From contig NC_020191.1 of the NCBI RefSeq assembly GCF_000315915.1, positions 310,001 to 374,000 of the forward strand: DNA of 64,000 nt. Reading direction: 5' to 3'. This DNA comes from Henningerozyma blattae CBS 6284. Its lineage: Eukaryota; Ascomycota; Saccharomycetes; Saccharomycetales; Saccharomycetaceae. Shown in pieces: positions 9,883 to 19,939 of this stretch; the first letter of the stretch is position 1, and every line of letters starts with the position of its first letter. A program made the position numbers and the translations under genes. The notes beneath the pieces are model-generated. The model saw nothing but the letters and a program-made list of their open reading frames with translations. It ran no database searches and was not told the origin of the DNA.

Positions 9883-10037
9883 CCCCTGCACCCACACCCG
9901 GGTTGCTATTTTTGTTATTCAGTCATCAATAATAATAATAATAATAATAATAGACTCTCTCACGCCACGTCCCGCCACTGCCCCGCATTCAAACAAACTT
10001 CCGCAAGGGGCCGAAAGAGGGGCCGAGGGTTGAGGGG
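9883..10037. promoter_or_regulatory. Cluster of stress-response elements upstream of TMA10
   Basis: Four copies of the STRE core (AGGGG or CCCCT) lie at 9883-9887, 10006-10010, 10018-10022 and 10033-10037, about 380-540 bp upstream of the TMA10-like start. STRE is the site of Msn2/Msn4. Clustering in front of a stress-family gene supports function, but binding is inferred. Confidence 0.6.
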
Positions 10038-10148
10038 GTATGAGGGTTGCAAAACGGTTGGCCAAGGGTTAGACGAGGGCTGCCTAGAATTTTCCGATTT
10101 TTTCCCGCGGAATGTCTTGGCGAGGGTTGGCGAGGGTTACTAAGGGTT
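10026..10148 (+). repeat. Array of six AGGGTT motifs
   Basis: AGGGTT occurs at 10026, 10043, 10065, 10123, 10133 and 10143, with a variant AGGGCT near 10076. The last three are exactly 10 bp apart, one helical turn. The reverse complement AACCCT is the core of the Tbf1 site and of TTAGGG-type repeats. This may be a Tbf1-like binding platform or simply a short tandem array. Confidence 0.6.
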
Positions 10149-11554
10149 AAATGTACGAGGAGACAGGGCTGATACACCCGTGGTAGCGCCGTGCATCAAG
10201 GTTTTGGTGTCCGGGATGTTAATTCCATTCACGTACACCGTCCCATCCAGTATTTTGAGGTTTCAGTTTAAAACACTTATCGTGTCTGAGATCGGTGCGA
10301 TTTCCTTATTGAAACATCAAACCCCCATGTTTCGTGTTTTATCTGGTACCTACATTAGTCTTTGCATTTCCCTTCATGTCTTTTTTCCCCTTTAGGGCAG
10401 AAATTCTCGCGTAATGTTGAGTAAATCATTTGCCTTTGATCTCCTACTACCTGTTTCGCGTTTTGGTGTTATTTTCTTTTTTTTTTATTTTTTTCTTTTT
10501 GCTATTTACGTTTCCCCGGTTGGTGTGTCTATTTACGGGCCAGAACCTTAGTTCTTTTTTTTACCCAAAGCATCTTCGCGCCGCGGGAAATTCCGGTCCA
10601 TTTACCGAATCAGGAAGCGTAATGCTCTGTCTTTTCCCTGCACACGTTTTTCTGCCGCCTTCGGAGCTCCGGCATTCTGCAACCTCAAACGCCTCAAGCC
10701 GATGAGCTTGACGTGGCTTTACCCGATTCGGAATTTATATTGCGCCTAGAGTCTGCGCCTCTGTCTGAGGCATCTTGTTGTGAGGCTATTGAGGTTGAAC
10801 TTGAGGCTATTGGCTCATGGAATGCATTATTGTTATTATCCATTTATTCTTTTTCATCTATTATTATTTTTTACCCATTATTATCATCTAAAGACATTTC
10901 TCACCTATTTCTATTACGTGTTTCGTAGGTGATCATGTACGGAAACATATTTCTCGCCCTTTGGAAATTTTGCTCTTGGTAAATCAATCTATAGATTGAT
11001 TCCATGACGATTCAATTCCACTTTGGCTTTTAACTTAAGATCAATCCACCTCTATTTGTCTCTCTGTCTCTTTGTATCTTTGCCTCTCTGCATATCTGCA
11101 TCTCTCTCTCTCTCTTTCTCAAGCCCATGCCCTCTTTGGTAATATAATATATCAGGACACATCATATATATACATGCTGTTACTATCCAACACCTTTTGA
11201 TTTGCTAAAATCACAACAACAGTAACAAAAAAACCATTCAAAAAAAATAGCACTTCGTTACACGTCCTACGCCTCTCCTCCCTTATATTTTCACGCGTAC
11301 CTTTCACTGTCCATATATACCTACTTTTCTACTCCACCTTGATCCCATTAGCCGCATTAGTTTTTTGCTATTACTATACCCTTTATCTACATTATATTAT
11401 TCCTTTCCTTTCTTCTTCCCTTCCCTTCCGTTCTTTCCTAGTCTTCCCCTCACTTCAAGAGTCCTTGTCATATATTAACACACTCTATCCAAACAACTCC
11501 TCCTTTCATTAACAACAATAAAACCAAACCCTTCACGCTCTTTACCCCATCACT

Positions 11555-14500
11555 ATGAACATACGGAATCTCTATTATTGTTTAAATATCCTATTCCTTA
11601 TAAACCATGTTACTGCAAACGCAACTGATCCAACTACAATTCAAAATCTCATACAATCCGAACAGAAAAGTTTGAACATAATCGATCAAGATACACAAGA
11701 TACGTTCACGCCAATAGTACAACCATCTACTTCAACTATAGAATTTGATCAGCCGACTTCGAATATACAAGATGAGCAAACAACTTCCACTTCACAAATA
11801 GATCAATTGACTACTACACAACCTCAACAAGGAACTTCCACCACACAAGGTCGACCCGCCACCACTAATACATTTGTTGGCCAAACTACTTCAAACACAC
11901 AAGTTGAGAAAACGACTTCAAGTTCGCAACTCGTACAAGCTACTTCAAATACACAGGCACCACAGACTACCTCGACTCCAGTTCTACAAACCACTTCAAG
12001 CACCCAAGCGGAACAAGCCACTTCAAATGCACAAGCAGAACAGGCCACCTCAACTCCAATTGCTGATCAAACCACTTCTACCCCAATTGCTGATCAAACC
12101 ACTTCAACTCCAATTGCTGATCAAACCACTTCTACCCCAATTGCTGATCAAACCACTTCAACTCCAGTTGCTGATCAAACCACCTCAACTCCAATTGCTG
12201 ACCAAACCACTTCAACTCCAGTTGCTGACCAAACTACTTCTACCCCAATTGCTGATCAAACCACCTCAACTCCAGTTGCTGATCAAACCACTTCAACTCC
12301 AGTTGCTGACCAAACTACTTCTACTCCAATTGCTGATCAAACCACCTCAACTCCAATTGCTGATCAAACCACTTCAACTCCAGTTGCTGACCAAACCACT
12401 TCCACCCCAATTGCTGACCAAACCACCTCAAACACAATACCTCAACTTACATCTGATACCCAAATTCAGCAGACTACTTCAAATGCAGTTGATGAGACTA
12501 CCTCCAACACACAAGTCGAACAAACTACTTCAATCATACCTGATCCAACTACCTCAACTCCTGCTGAAATGATTACTTCAACCCCAATTGATAAGCAAAC
12601 CACTTCAACCCCAGTTATTGATCAAACAACTTCAAACACTTTTTCTGATCAAACTACTTCAAACTTGGTTGTTGAACAAACTACTTCAAGTCCTATTTAT
12701 CAGCAATTCACCTCAAATACATTTGAGCAAACTACTTCAATTCCAGATGAGCAAACTATATCAACCTTAGCTCAACAAACTACATCGAGCCCACAACAAG
12801 AGCAAACCACCTCTAATATCCTTGATCAAAATACACTTGAACAGAGTACTTCAAACCAATTTGTTGCACAAACCACCTTCAACACATTTAAGCCAACTAC
12901 CTCAAACTCAGATTTTGAACAACATACTTCTAATTTACAACCTATTCAAAGTATTTCTAGTACAATTAAACAGACTGCTCCTAGTACCCAAACTACTTCT
13001 AACACACAATTATCTCAGCAGATTACTTCTAACCAATTCACACAAGAAATTACATCTAGTTCTCCACCAATTGAACAAAGTACATCCAGTACGGATGTCA
13101 TTCAACAAACAATTCCTAGCACTACTAGTCTAATTTTTTCTAGTACAGATGAAGTACAAATAATTATATCTAGTGATAGTGTAATCGAACAAGTTATTTC
13201 AAGCACTCAAGCTGTGGAACAAGGATCTTCTAACTCTCTAGTATTTGACCAAACTACTTCGATGACTCAAATCGTAGAGCAAGTTACATCTAGTACACCA
13301 GAATTTATTCAAACTACTTCAAATACTCAAGTACTGGAGCAAGTCACCTCTAGTATACCACCTCAACTTATTACTTCTGATTCTCAAAACCAACCAGTTA
13401 CTTCTAGTACTCCTATTATTGAACAAGTTATCTCTAACATCCCAACTTTTGATCAAACTACTTCGAGCATTCAAAATAGTGAACTACTAACCTCTAATAG
13501 CCTTGCTCTTGAGCAAACTACTTCGAGTGTTCAAATTGATGAACAAGTCATTTCTAGTTCTCAAACTTTTGTTCAGACTACTTTTAGTGTCCAAGCAAGT
13601 ATACAATCGTCATTTAATAGCTTAACAATTGATCAATCTTCTTCGAATACCCAATATACAGAACAACTTATCTCTAGTTCTATTATTTCAACCGATGAAC
13701 AAACCATCTCTAACGGTCAGATACTCAGTCAAACTACTTCTACTTTCCAATTGAGTGAGTCACCTTCCTCTGATATCCCAATCTTTGATCAAACTACTTC
13801 TACTGGTACCACTAGCCAAGCCATATCTGAAATTCAAACTCCTGGGCAACCTTTTTCTAGTACACCCGCATTCAGCCAATATACCTCTAGTACTCCAGTT
13901 ATCAAACAATCTACCCAAAGTATATCGACCACATCTAGTCTTCAACTTATATCAACTAGTTCAAACACACAATTCACTCCTACTAGTTCCAGTAATGAAG
14001 ATTTCAATGGGCTTATTTTAAGTTCCAATACAGTTTCAACAATATCTAACTCTCAGAGTACCCCAATGATTACTAGTACATCTGAAATTTTACCAGTTTC
14101 AAGCATTGATATCTTGTCTAAAACTGCATCTACTAATACCAACATAGAATCATCCACCACAGATTTAAACTCTAATACTTTGCCTATATCTAATGGTGAA
14201 AGTTTACTAACTTCTTCTCTAACTTCTACTACGTTAGATATCTCTACAGCTTCTTCTATGAAAACTGTATCATCTACCACTCTTCCTATTGTTCTATCTT
14301 CTTCAGTTTCTGAATCACCAGCTGACGTTAGTTCAGCCAACTCCCCTTCGGAACTCAGCCAATCAGTTATGGAGCCAACTTTTAAATCGAGCACAGGCTC
14401 AATAGCTTTCATCTCTACAGACCAATCTTCATTCCCCTCAGAACACTGGTCATCTGAAAATACTTATAAATCATCCTTAGTTTCACAAGATAATATTGAA

Positions 14501-17032
14501 TCTACTGTGTCAAAAACAAGTGATCTTTTAGATTCAGTATCAACTTCTTCATCACCTACTTCTGTAATGGATCCTTCATTAAGCTCAAGCTATGGTTCCC
14601 TATCTGAAAGTATTGTAATTTCAGAAACTTCCGCCAGCGTCTCATCAACTTTGCCATCACAAGAACAAATTTCCAACATTCTACCAACTTCCTCAACATT
14701 GTTATCAACCACTTCTATAGACTCCTCTTCTGAAGAATCTATTGAAAGTACTTCATCTTCCATTCTATCCGTTTCTGCAATTTATTCATCAAATACTGTT
14801 ACAGAATCACAAGCTCTCTCAATTGATGAATCGTCTATTGAACACACACTATCTGAGTCATCTACCTCTGTTAGCATAGTACTATCTAATTCACCTTATT
14901 CATCTGGAAAGCTTTCCTCCAATTTAATAATACCAACTAGAAGTTACCTTTCTTCCGAGGCACAACACTCAGATCATTCTTTTACTACCAGCCAGATTAT
15001 GGAAAGTTCAACTAGAAGCTTTACTTCTAAAGCTATCTCATCACAGGATACTTTATCTACTAGTCTGACAAGTAGCAACCTTGCTCAAACTTATCAATCT
15101 TCTGAAATAACTTCAGAGGAATCTACCTCTACTAGCAAGATTATAGAAAGTTCAACTAGAAGCTACCAAACTTCTATTCTGACTTCATCACAGCACACGT
15201 TTTCTACCACTCAAACAAGCGGAAACTCCACCCAAACTCAAGACCCTTCTGAAGTGAATTCTAAAGAGCATACCTCATCTACTAATTACATCACAACAAG
15301 CTCAATTAGTAAGCCGCAAACTTCCATTCTGATCTCATCAGAGCATACATTTTCTACCACTAAAACTAGTGGAAACTCGACTAGAACTTCTCTCCCATCT
15401 GAATTGATTTTACCGGAACACACTTCTTCTACTAATCAAGCTATTGAAAGTTCAACCAAGCCACAGACCTATTCCTCACTTATTTCACCTAGCTTTACAT
15501 CGATTTCTAGCGAATCACATAAGTTCCGTTCTGAGCAGTCGACTTCTTCTGTCAATTATATTACTTCTTCTACTACATCAGAACTTGTATCTCCAATTAG
15601 TTCTCATTCTATTCATTCTACTACAACAAAAATTTCTGAAAGTGATTTTACTAACTCTAAATTTTCTTCTACTTCAAAAAGCTTTTCAGAAAAAACTTTG
15701 TCAACTTCTGAATTAACGTCACCATCCCCAGAGTCCTTTACTGAAACCTCTGTCACTGAAATCTCAAGCAACAAATCACCAAACTCATCATACCATTCTG
15801 AAACGACCCCCCCAGTTGTTCAAAGTAGCAAACCAAAAACTATTGTTCCAACTTCATCTATTAAATCTACTATTGAACCTAATTCAGAAAGTAACTCCAA
15901 TGTGTTCACATCGTCTGTAGCTGAAACTTCACTTCCACCTTCTCAATTACTACCTTCAGATATCGAATCTTCAACTTTTACTTCATCTGAAATATATTTC
16001 ACTTCCTCAGCACCATCAAGTACAATTACTAGACAATCAAACTGGTGGATTCCTACTTCCTTAGCTGTTGCATCAACTATGAATTCCACCGATACTTCTA
16101 CATTACCAACCCAAGCAATTCCACAAGCAATTGGCTCAGTTGAGCAACCTCCAGCACCAGAAAATCACTCCTTAATCACCATTGGTTTTAAAAAAGAATT
16201 AAATTATGAATTTGTTGTATCTCATCCAATGTCAGGAGCTCAGATTATAAATTATTTACCAAACACTCTAGTTAATGCATTTTTTGGTAATGTGACAAAC
16301 ATATCAGTTAACAACTTGGTGCCATATAATGATACGAAATCTGATTATTTAATTACAATTGCTACAGTTTACTTCCCCACTGATGAAATTAAACATTTGC
16401 GCGAATTAATTCACGATAAATCAAGCAGTTTTTATACTGCAAGCCAAGATGTTGCAAGACAATTAGCTAACTTAGTTGATCCATCAATTCCTTTAACTGG
16501 CCTAAATCTCTTCGGTAACAGTGACGATACCAATAATAATAACCCATACTCTCCAGATAATTCAAATTCTGAAGGTATCGGTACTTTGGATGTTTCACCA
16601 ATTAACAAAGTAAGTGTCCTGAAAAATAATTCTGGTGCATTAAACACCAAGGGTAAAGTTACAGGCTTAATAATTGGTGTAGTTATTGGCGGTTGTTGTC
16701 TCATTGCTTTATCTATCTTCTCTATTGGTCATTTCATTATGAAACGTCATAATGCTAACGTCACTGAAGAAACAAATATTGTGGACCATTTCAATTTTAC
16801 TAAAAAAAGTAATATTAGCACTCTTCATAGCAATTTAACAGAAAAATTTTCAAGGAGATCTCATAATTTTGATGATCCAAATGAAAGAATCAATAGTTGG
16901 ATGGATAACAATTATTTTGGTGACGTAGAAGATACCTATACTGGGACTGCAGAAATTGGTATGAGAGCCAAAGGATTAAAAATATCTCACCCAATCGCAA
17001 GCGAAAATTCACTGGGTTGGAATATTGTCTAA
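11555..17032 (+). CDS. MSB2: Msb2-type signalling mucin, osmosensor
   Basis: Msb2 is a cell-surface mucin that feeds the Cdc42-dependent Ste11 branch of the HOG and filamentous-growth MAPK pathways. The 1825-residue product has a signal peptide (about 1-21, core YCLNILFLINHVTA). A very long Ser/Thr-rich extracellular mucin region follows, and then a conserved membrane-proximal domain (about 1537-1650; LITIGFKKELNYEF, VYFPTDEI, VDPSIPLTGL) that matches the Msb2/Hkr1 regulatory domain. A single transmembrane segment spans about 1703-1725 and the cytoplasmic tail is about 100 residues. The mucin region includes 14 tandem copies of a 9-residue unit (12047-12424). The protein is longer than S. cerevisiae Msb2 (about 1300), as expected for a repeat-expanding mucin. 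Neighbouring YGR016W preserves the S. cerevisiae order and separates this gene from HKR1. Confidence 0.93.
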   Translation: MNIRNLYYCLNILFLINHVTANATDPTTIQNLIQSEQKSLNIIDQDTQDTFTPIVQPSTSTIEFDQPTSNIQDEQTTSTSQIDQLTTTQPQQGTSTTQGRPATTNTFVGQTTSNTQVEKTTSSSQLVQATSNTQAPQTTSTPVLQTTSSTQAEQATSNAQAEQATSTPIADQTTSTPIADQTTSTPIADQTTSTPIADQTTSTPVADQTTSTPIADQTTSTPVADQTTSTPIADQTTSTPVADQTTSTPVADQTTSTPIADQTTSTPIADQTTSTPVADQTTSTPIADQTTSNTIPQLTSDTQIQQTTSNAVDETTSNTQVEQTTSIIPDPTTSTPAEMITSTPIDKQTTSTPVIDQTTSNTFSDQTTSNLVVEQTTSSPIYQQFTSNTFEQTTSIPDEQTISTLAQQTTSSPQQEQTTSNILDQNTLEQSTSNQFVAQTTFNTFKPTTSNSDFEQHTSNLQPIQSISSTIKQTAPSTQTTSNTQLSQQITSNQFTQEITSSSPPIEQSTSSTDVIQQTIPSTTSLIFSSTDEVQIIISSDSVIEQVISSTQAVEQGSSNSLVFDQTTSMTQIVEQVTSSTPEFIQTTSNTQVLEQVTSSIPPQLITSDSQNQPVTSSTPIIEQVISNIPTFDQTTSSIQNSELLTSNSLALEQTTSSVQIDEQVISSSQTFVQTTFSVQASIQSSFNSLTIDQSSSNTQYTEQLISSSIISTDEQTISNGQILSQTTSTFQLSESPSSDIPIFDQTTSTGTTSQAISEIQTPGQPFSSTPAFSQYTSSTPVIKQSTQSISTTSSLQLISTSSNTQFTPTSSSNEDFNGLILSSNTVSTISNSQSTPMITSTSEILPVSSIDILSKTASTNTNIESSTTDLNSNTLPISNGESLLTSSLTSTTLDISTASSMKTVSSTTLPIVLSSSVSESPADVSSANSPSELSQSVMEPTFKSSTGSIAFISTDQSSFPSEHWSSENTYKSSLVSQDNIESTVSKTSDLLDSVSTSSSPTSVMDPSLSSSYGSLSESIVISETSASVSSTLPSQEQISNILPTSSTLLSTTSIDSSSEESIESTSSSILSVSAIYSSNTVTESQALSIDESSIEHTLSESSTSVSIVLSNSPYSSGKLSSNLIIPTRSYLSSEAQHSDHSFTTSQIMESSTRSFTSKAISSQDTLSTSLTSSNLAQTYQSSEITSEESTSTSKIIESSTRSYQTSILTSSQHTFSTTQTSGNSTQTQDPSEVNSKEHTSSTNYITTSSISKPQTSILISSEHTFSTTKTSGNSTRTSLPSELILPEHTSSTNQAIESSTKPQTYSSLISPSFTSISSESHKFRSEQSTSSVNYITSSTTSELVSPISSHSIHSTTTKISESDFTNSKFSSTSKSFSEKTLSTSELTSPSPESFTETSVTEISSNKSPNSSYHSETTPPVVQSSKPKTIVPTSSIKSTIEPNSESNSNVFTSSVAETSLPPSQLLPSDIESSTFTSSEIYFTSSAPSSTITRQSNWWIPTSLAVASTMNSTDTSTLPTQAIPQAIGSVEQPPAPENHSLITIGFKKELNYEFVVSHPMSGAQIINYLPNTLVNAFFGNVTNISVNNLVPYNDTKSDYLITIATVYFPTDEIKHLRELIHDKSSSFYTASQDVARQLANLVDPSIPLTGLNLFGNSDDTNNNNPYSPDNSNSEGIGTLDVSPINKVSVLKNNSGALNTKGKVTGLIIGVVIGGCCLIALSIFSIGHFIMKRHNANVTEETNIVDHFNFTKKSNISTLHSNLTEKFSRRSHNFDDPNERINSWMDNNYFGDVEDTYTGTAEIGMRAKGLKISHPIASENSLGWNIV
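12047..12424 (+). repeat. 14 tandem 27-bp repeats in MSB2
   Basis: Fourteen consecutive units encode TSTP(I/V)ADQT in frame. Ile and Val alternate irregularly at the fifth position, and synonymous changes are scattered among units. Unit homogeneity suggests recent unequal exchange. Copy number probably varies between strains. Confidence 0.95.
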
Positions 17033-17862
17033 GATACTATTTCATTTGCCTAGTTTATTTAAAAGAATCAACGCTATTCCTCATTTCATATCTTGTCTGT
17101 CTTTTCATTTGACATTTTTTTCTTTTCTAAACCTATCATTTAAACAATAATATCATACTAATAATACCCTTCATTTTCATCCGCTTTCCCCCTTCTTTTC
17201 CGTCTGTTTTTATCTTCATTCATAATCTATTATACCATTTTGGTATCTATAATAATACCCTTAAACCATATGTTCACTTCTCTTTTGCACACTTTTCATT
17301 TCGTTTTTTCATATTTCATATTATCATCATAATTTTAAATCATTCCTTTTACTTAAAAAGTAACATTTAAATATATATACTATTATATTCTGATTCACTC
17401 ACTGCCACGTATTTTGATGCTAGTAACTAGCTTTATGAAGTAGTTGATATAATTTCATTAATTACTTTACTATTAAGTAGATAAATAAATTTTTTTTAAT
17501 AATGTTACTTCTTCCTAATAGTATTTTTTTTTTATTATTAGTATTTTTTCTTAATGAAATTGTGACGTAGGTAATAGTAGTAGTAGCAGCAGTTCGGGAT
17601 TTTTACTTTTCAATGTTTCCGATCCAAGAAAATCAAAATATATCTCAACTGTTTGAGAAAGTGGAATGGCAATTTAGGTATACATCAATTCGAGGAAGAT
17701 TTGATTAAGTATTCATTAATTCACGGGTAAAAATTTAAACAAGGGTTTAAAAAAAAAAAGGATAAGGAAAAATTTACCCAAATAGATAAAAACTAATAAC
17801 TAATTGAATTAAACTAATATCAATCATATATACAAACATATACAAGTTATCGCATATATACA
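17033..17862. other. Intergenic region MSB2 to YGR016W
   Basis: No gene seen. It holds T-rich MSB2 3' flank sequence, a TAG/CAG triplet tract (about 17574-17594) and AT-rich DNA before the YGR016W-like start. Confidence 0.5.
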
Positions 17863-18429
17863 ATGTCACGTCTTAGAAGAGTTAATCGTAAAGTTCTAGA
17901 AATGGGTGTTGAAGATTTCCCCATGGATACTAGTGAGCAAGATAAATTGATTGAAAAGTTTGAAAAAGAAAATATAGTTCGTGATAAACGATATATTAAT
18001 GTTATATTCGGGTCGTTACTCATAATTAGTTTATTTTATCCATATCTTTTGAATAATGATCATCTAATGGACAAAGAATTAATTAAATCCAAAAAGTATT
18101 TGAAAACAGCTTTAAGCATTGGTAGTCGATCTATACAATGCTCTGCTATTACCCTAAGGTATGAAGTCTTAAGGGATTATGAAATATTAAATAAAATCAA
18201 GATGAAAATTGATAATAATAAGATAAATTTAGTCAACATAATTCTAATAATACTGGCCAACTGGATCATAGTGAGCCACTGGGAAGATTTACAATTTATT
18301 GAGTTAGTTATCTTGGAGATTCCAGTTATGATTTTTGTATTGACAATTTCTATCAAAAGATGGGGATTTCAAATAGAGACTAGTATTGATGAATTACGTG
18401 GCTTGAAGTACGAATATAAAAATGTGTAG
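17863..18429 (+). CDS. YGR016W: Orthologue of YGR016W, membrane protein of unknown function
   Basis: The 188-residue product starts MSRLRRVNRKVLEMG. It has a charged N-terminus and three or four hydrophobic segments, at about 47-62, 92-108, 121-138 and 146-163. It ends in a conserved-looking cytoplasmic stretch, DELRGLKYEYKNV. Length, the N-terminal MSRLRR-N-RK pattern, the C-terminal LKY-YKN pattern and the position directly after MSB2 all match S. cerevisiae YGR016W, a conserved uncharacterised membrane protein of about 190 residues. I know of no biochemical function for the family. The identity rests on synteny and remembered sequence features, so an alignment should confirm it. Confidence 0.8.
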   Translation: MSRLRRVNRKVLEMGVEDFPMDTSEQDKLIEKFEKENIVRDKRYINVIFGSLLIISLFYPYLLNNDHLMDKELIKSKKYLKTALSIGSRSIQCSAITLRYEVLRDYEILNKIKMKIDNNKINLVNIILIILANWIIVSHWEDLQFIELVILEIPVMIFVLTISIKRWGFQIETSIDELRGLKYEYKNV

Positions 18430-18509
18430 ATAGGTAAATATATATATAAATTGTTTTATTCGGTCAACTATATTGCACGAATATAAAACCAAGCACTGAT
18501 AATTAAATA

Positions 18510-18517
18510 TCACGTGA
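18510..18517 (-). promoter_or_regulatory. RTCACGTG element downstream of tRNA-Val
   Basis: TCACGTGA, read as GTCACGTGATAT on the tRNA strand, begins 23 bp beyond the tRNA-Val 3' end and its T6 terminator. Confidence 0.7.
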
Positions 18518-18540
18518 CAATGATAAATTCTTCCAAAAAA

Positions 18541-18614
18541 TGATTTCGCCCAGGATCGAACTGGGGACGTTCTGCGTGTTAAGCAGATGCCATAACCAAC
18601 TAGACCACGAAACC
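18541..18614 (-). tRNA. tRNA-Val (anticodon AAC)
   Basis: A 74-nt cloverleaf on the minus strand. The acceptor GGTTTCG pairs with CGAAATC (one G-T pair), the anticodon stem-loop is TCTGC TTAACAC GCAGA, the T-loop is TTCGATC and the discriminator is A. No intron. The 3' flank contains TTTTTT. Upstream are TATATAATAG and CAAGAAA, typical Pol III start signals. Confidence 0.97.
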
Positions 18615-19939
18615 ATATATTTCTTGTTTTCTATTATATAGTGATCTGGTGAGTATTTTACAGATGACTATAACCCAGCATCACTATGTCACAAAGTTTT
18701 CGAATTAATATAGAGTTATAAAGCGAATCAAATAAGGAAAGCAAAAAAGGGAAAAACCTTCACTTTTTGCTTCATTGGGTAAACGATAACCCCAGAGCCT
18801 TTGTAGGAACAGTTCTAAACCAATTACTCGTTGGATCCGATTACTGAACAAGCAAAGATTTGCTGACATGATGGTCCTGAAACTGTTTTACCATAACCAC
18901 AGGATGAAACTTATCGACTAGCCCAATTAAAGATGACGCAATCGATCGCCCAAATTAAAAACAATAAAAATACACTCAAACACTAGAGCCGGGTTTCATA
19001 TAGGCACTATTATTGCCACAACACTTCTCCCCTAAGGTGGAGGGTTTCAAGATCATGGCCTATTTGTGACGCGTGCCAGGCACTTCCGGATCATTTCTCC
19101 AGGAACCTTTAGTTCTAGGGAGGTCACGTTGCTCCCATTACGGGTAACTACCTAATCTGACCACTTAAATCAGATTCCAAAAAAAGAAAATATGAGAAAT
19201 GTTCTATAAATAGCGAACTTGCCTGCTTCGCCAATTTTCGCGATATGCTTGAATCTGGAAATAACAAAACAAAGCTCATCACAACGGACCCAATCGGTAT
19301 GTCCAATTTCAGATAAAATGACCAAAATGGAAAATGGCGAAAGTGAAAAAAAATGAAAGAAAAGAACTATTCGGGAATGAACAGCCATTCATTCTTGTTG
19401 TAAACACCAGCATAATCAGCTATTAAACATCAATATCTGGGCAAAATCGGATAAATCAAGTTTCATTCAAGTAAAATAATTCCCTCCATTCGGTAACAAA
19501 AGGAAAGGTTGGCGTAGAAGTATGTTTGCTCTGACACGTTAAGTGAAACAACTTTCTTTTTTTATTTTTAATTTTTTTATGTTATTTTCAAATTTTCGTT
19601 GGCTTCCATTTTATATCAACAAAGGTCATACATATCGAGACGTATTCCAGTATTTGTTGTTGGCTATGAAATAATATTATATTATACTTCAAGGAGTTTG
19701 TTATTATACAAGACTATGCTTAAAGTTTAGACCAACTATATCTTCAATTCTTCTTTTATTGAATATAGCTAGGCCATTAAACATATATTTTGCACATACA
19801 ACAGATTATAATAAGATACCATAATACAGTTATACATTAAACAAACAAACAATATATTATCATAGTTTTCTAACTAAAGTCATTCGTTCGCTCAAGAATA
19901 TATATACCATAAAACATACCCAATCCATTTCTTTTCCAA
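18615..19939. other. Long upstream region of MID2/MTL1
   Basis: No supported gene. The part from about 18990 to 19165 is GC-richer, with small inverted repeats (GTGCC A GGCAC near 19071, CTCC/GGAG near 19030), one CCCCT core, and a Reb1-type site CGGGTAA at about 19141-19147. It could hold an unrecognised small RNA or a dense regulatory region for the downstream sensor gene. Confidence 0.45.

Larger units (their letters stand above)
9503..11554. other. Long divergent promoter region of TMA10 and MSB2
   Basis: Two kilobases without a supported gene. The part from about 9870 to 10200 is GC-rich, with a run of AAT triplets at about 9928-9952 and the STRE and AGGGTT arrays listed separately. About 11040-11550, the MSB2 leader, is strongly pyrimidine-rich on the plus strand (CT repeats around 11100), a common feature of long yeast 5' leaders. 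Confidence 0.6.

Noticed and set aside
10180..10928. Three short plus-strand frames between TMA10 and MSB2
   Set aside because: Composition is low-complexity with no homology recognised; treated as promoter DNA.
11874..12572. Long second-frame plus-strand reading rich in Leu, Gln and Pro
   Set aside because: An artefact of the 27-bp repeat of MSB2 read in another frame.
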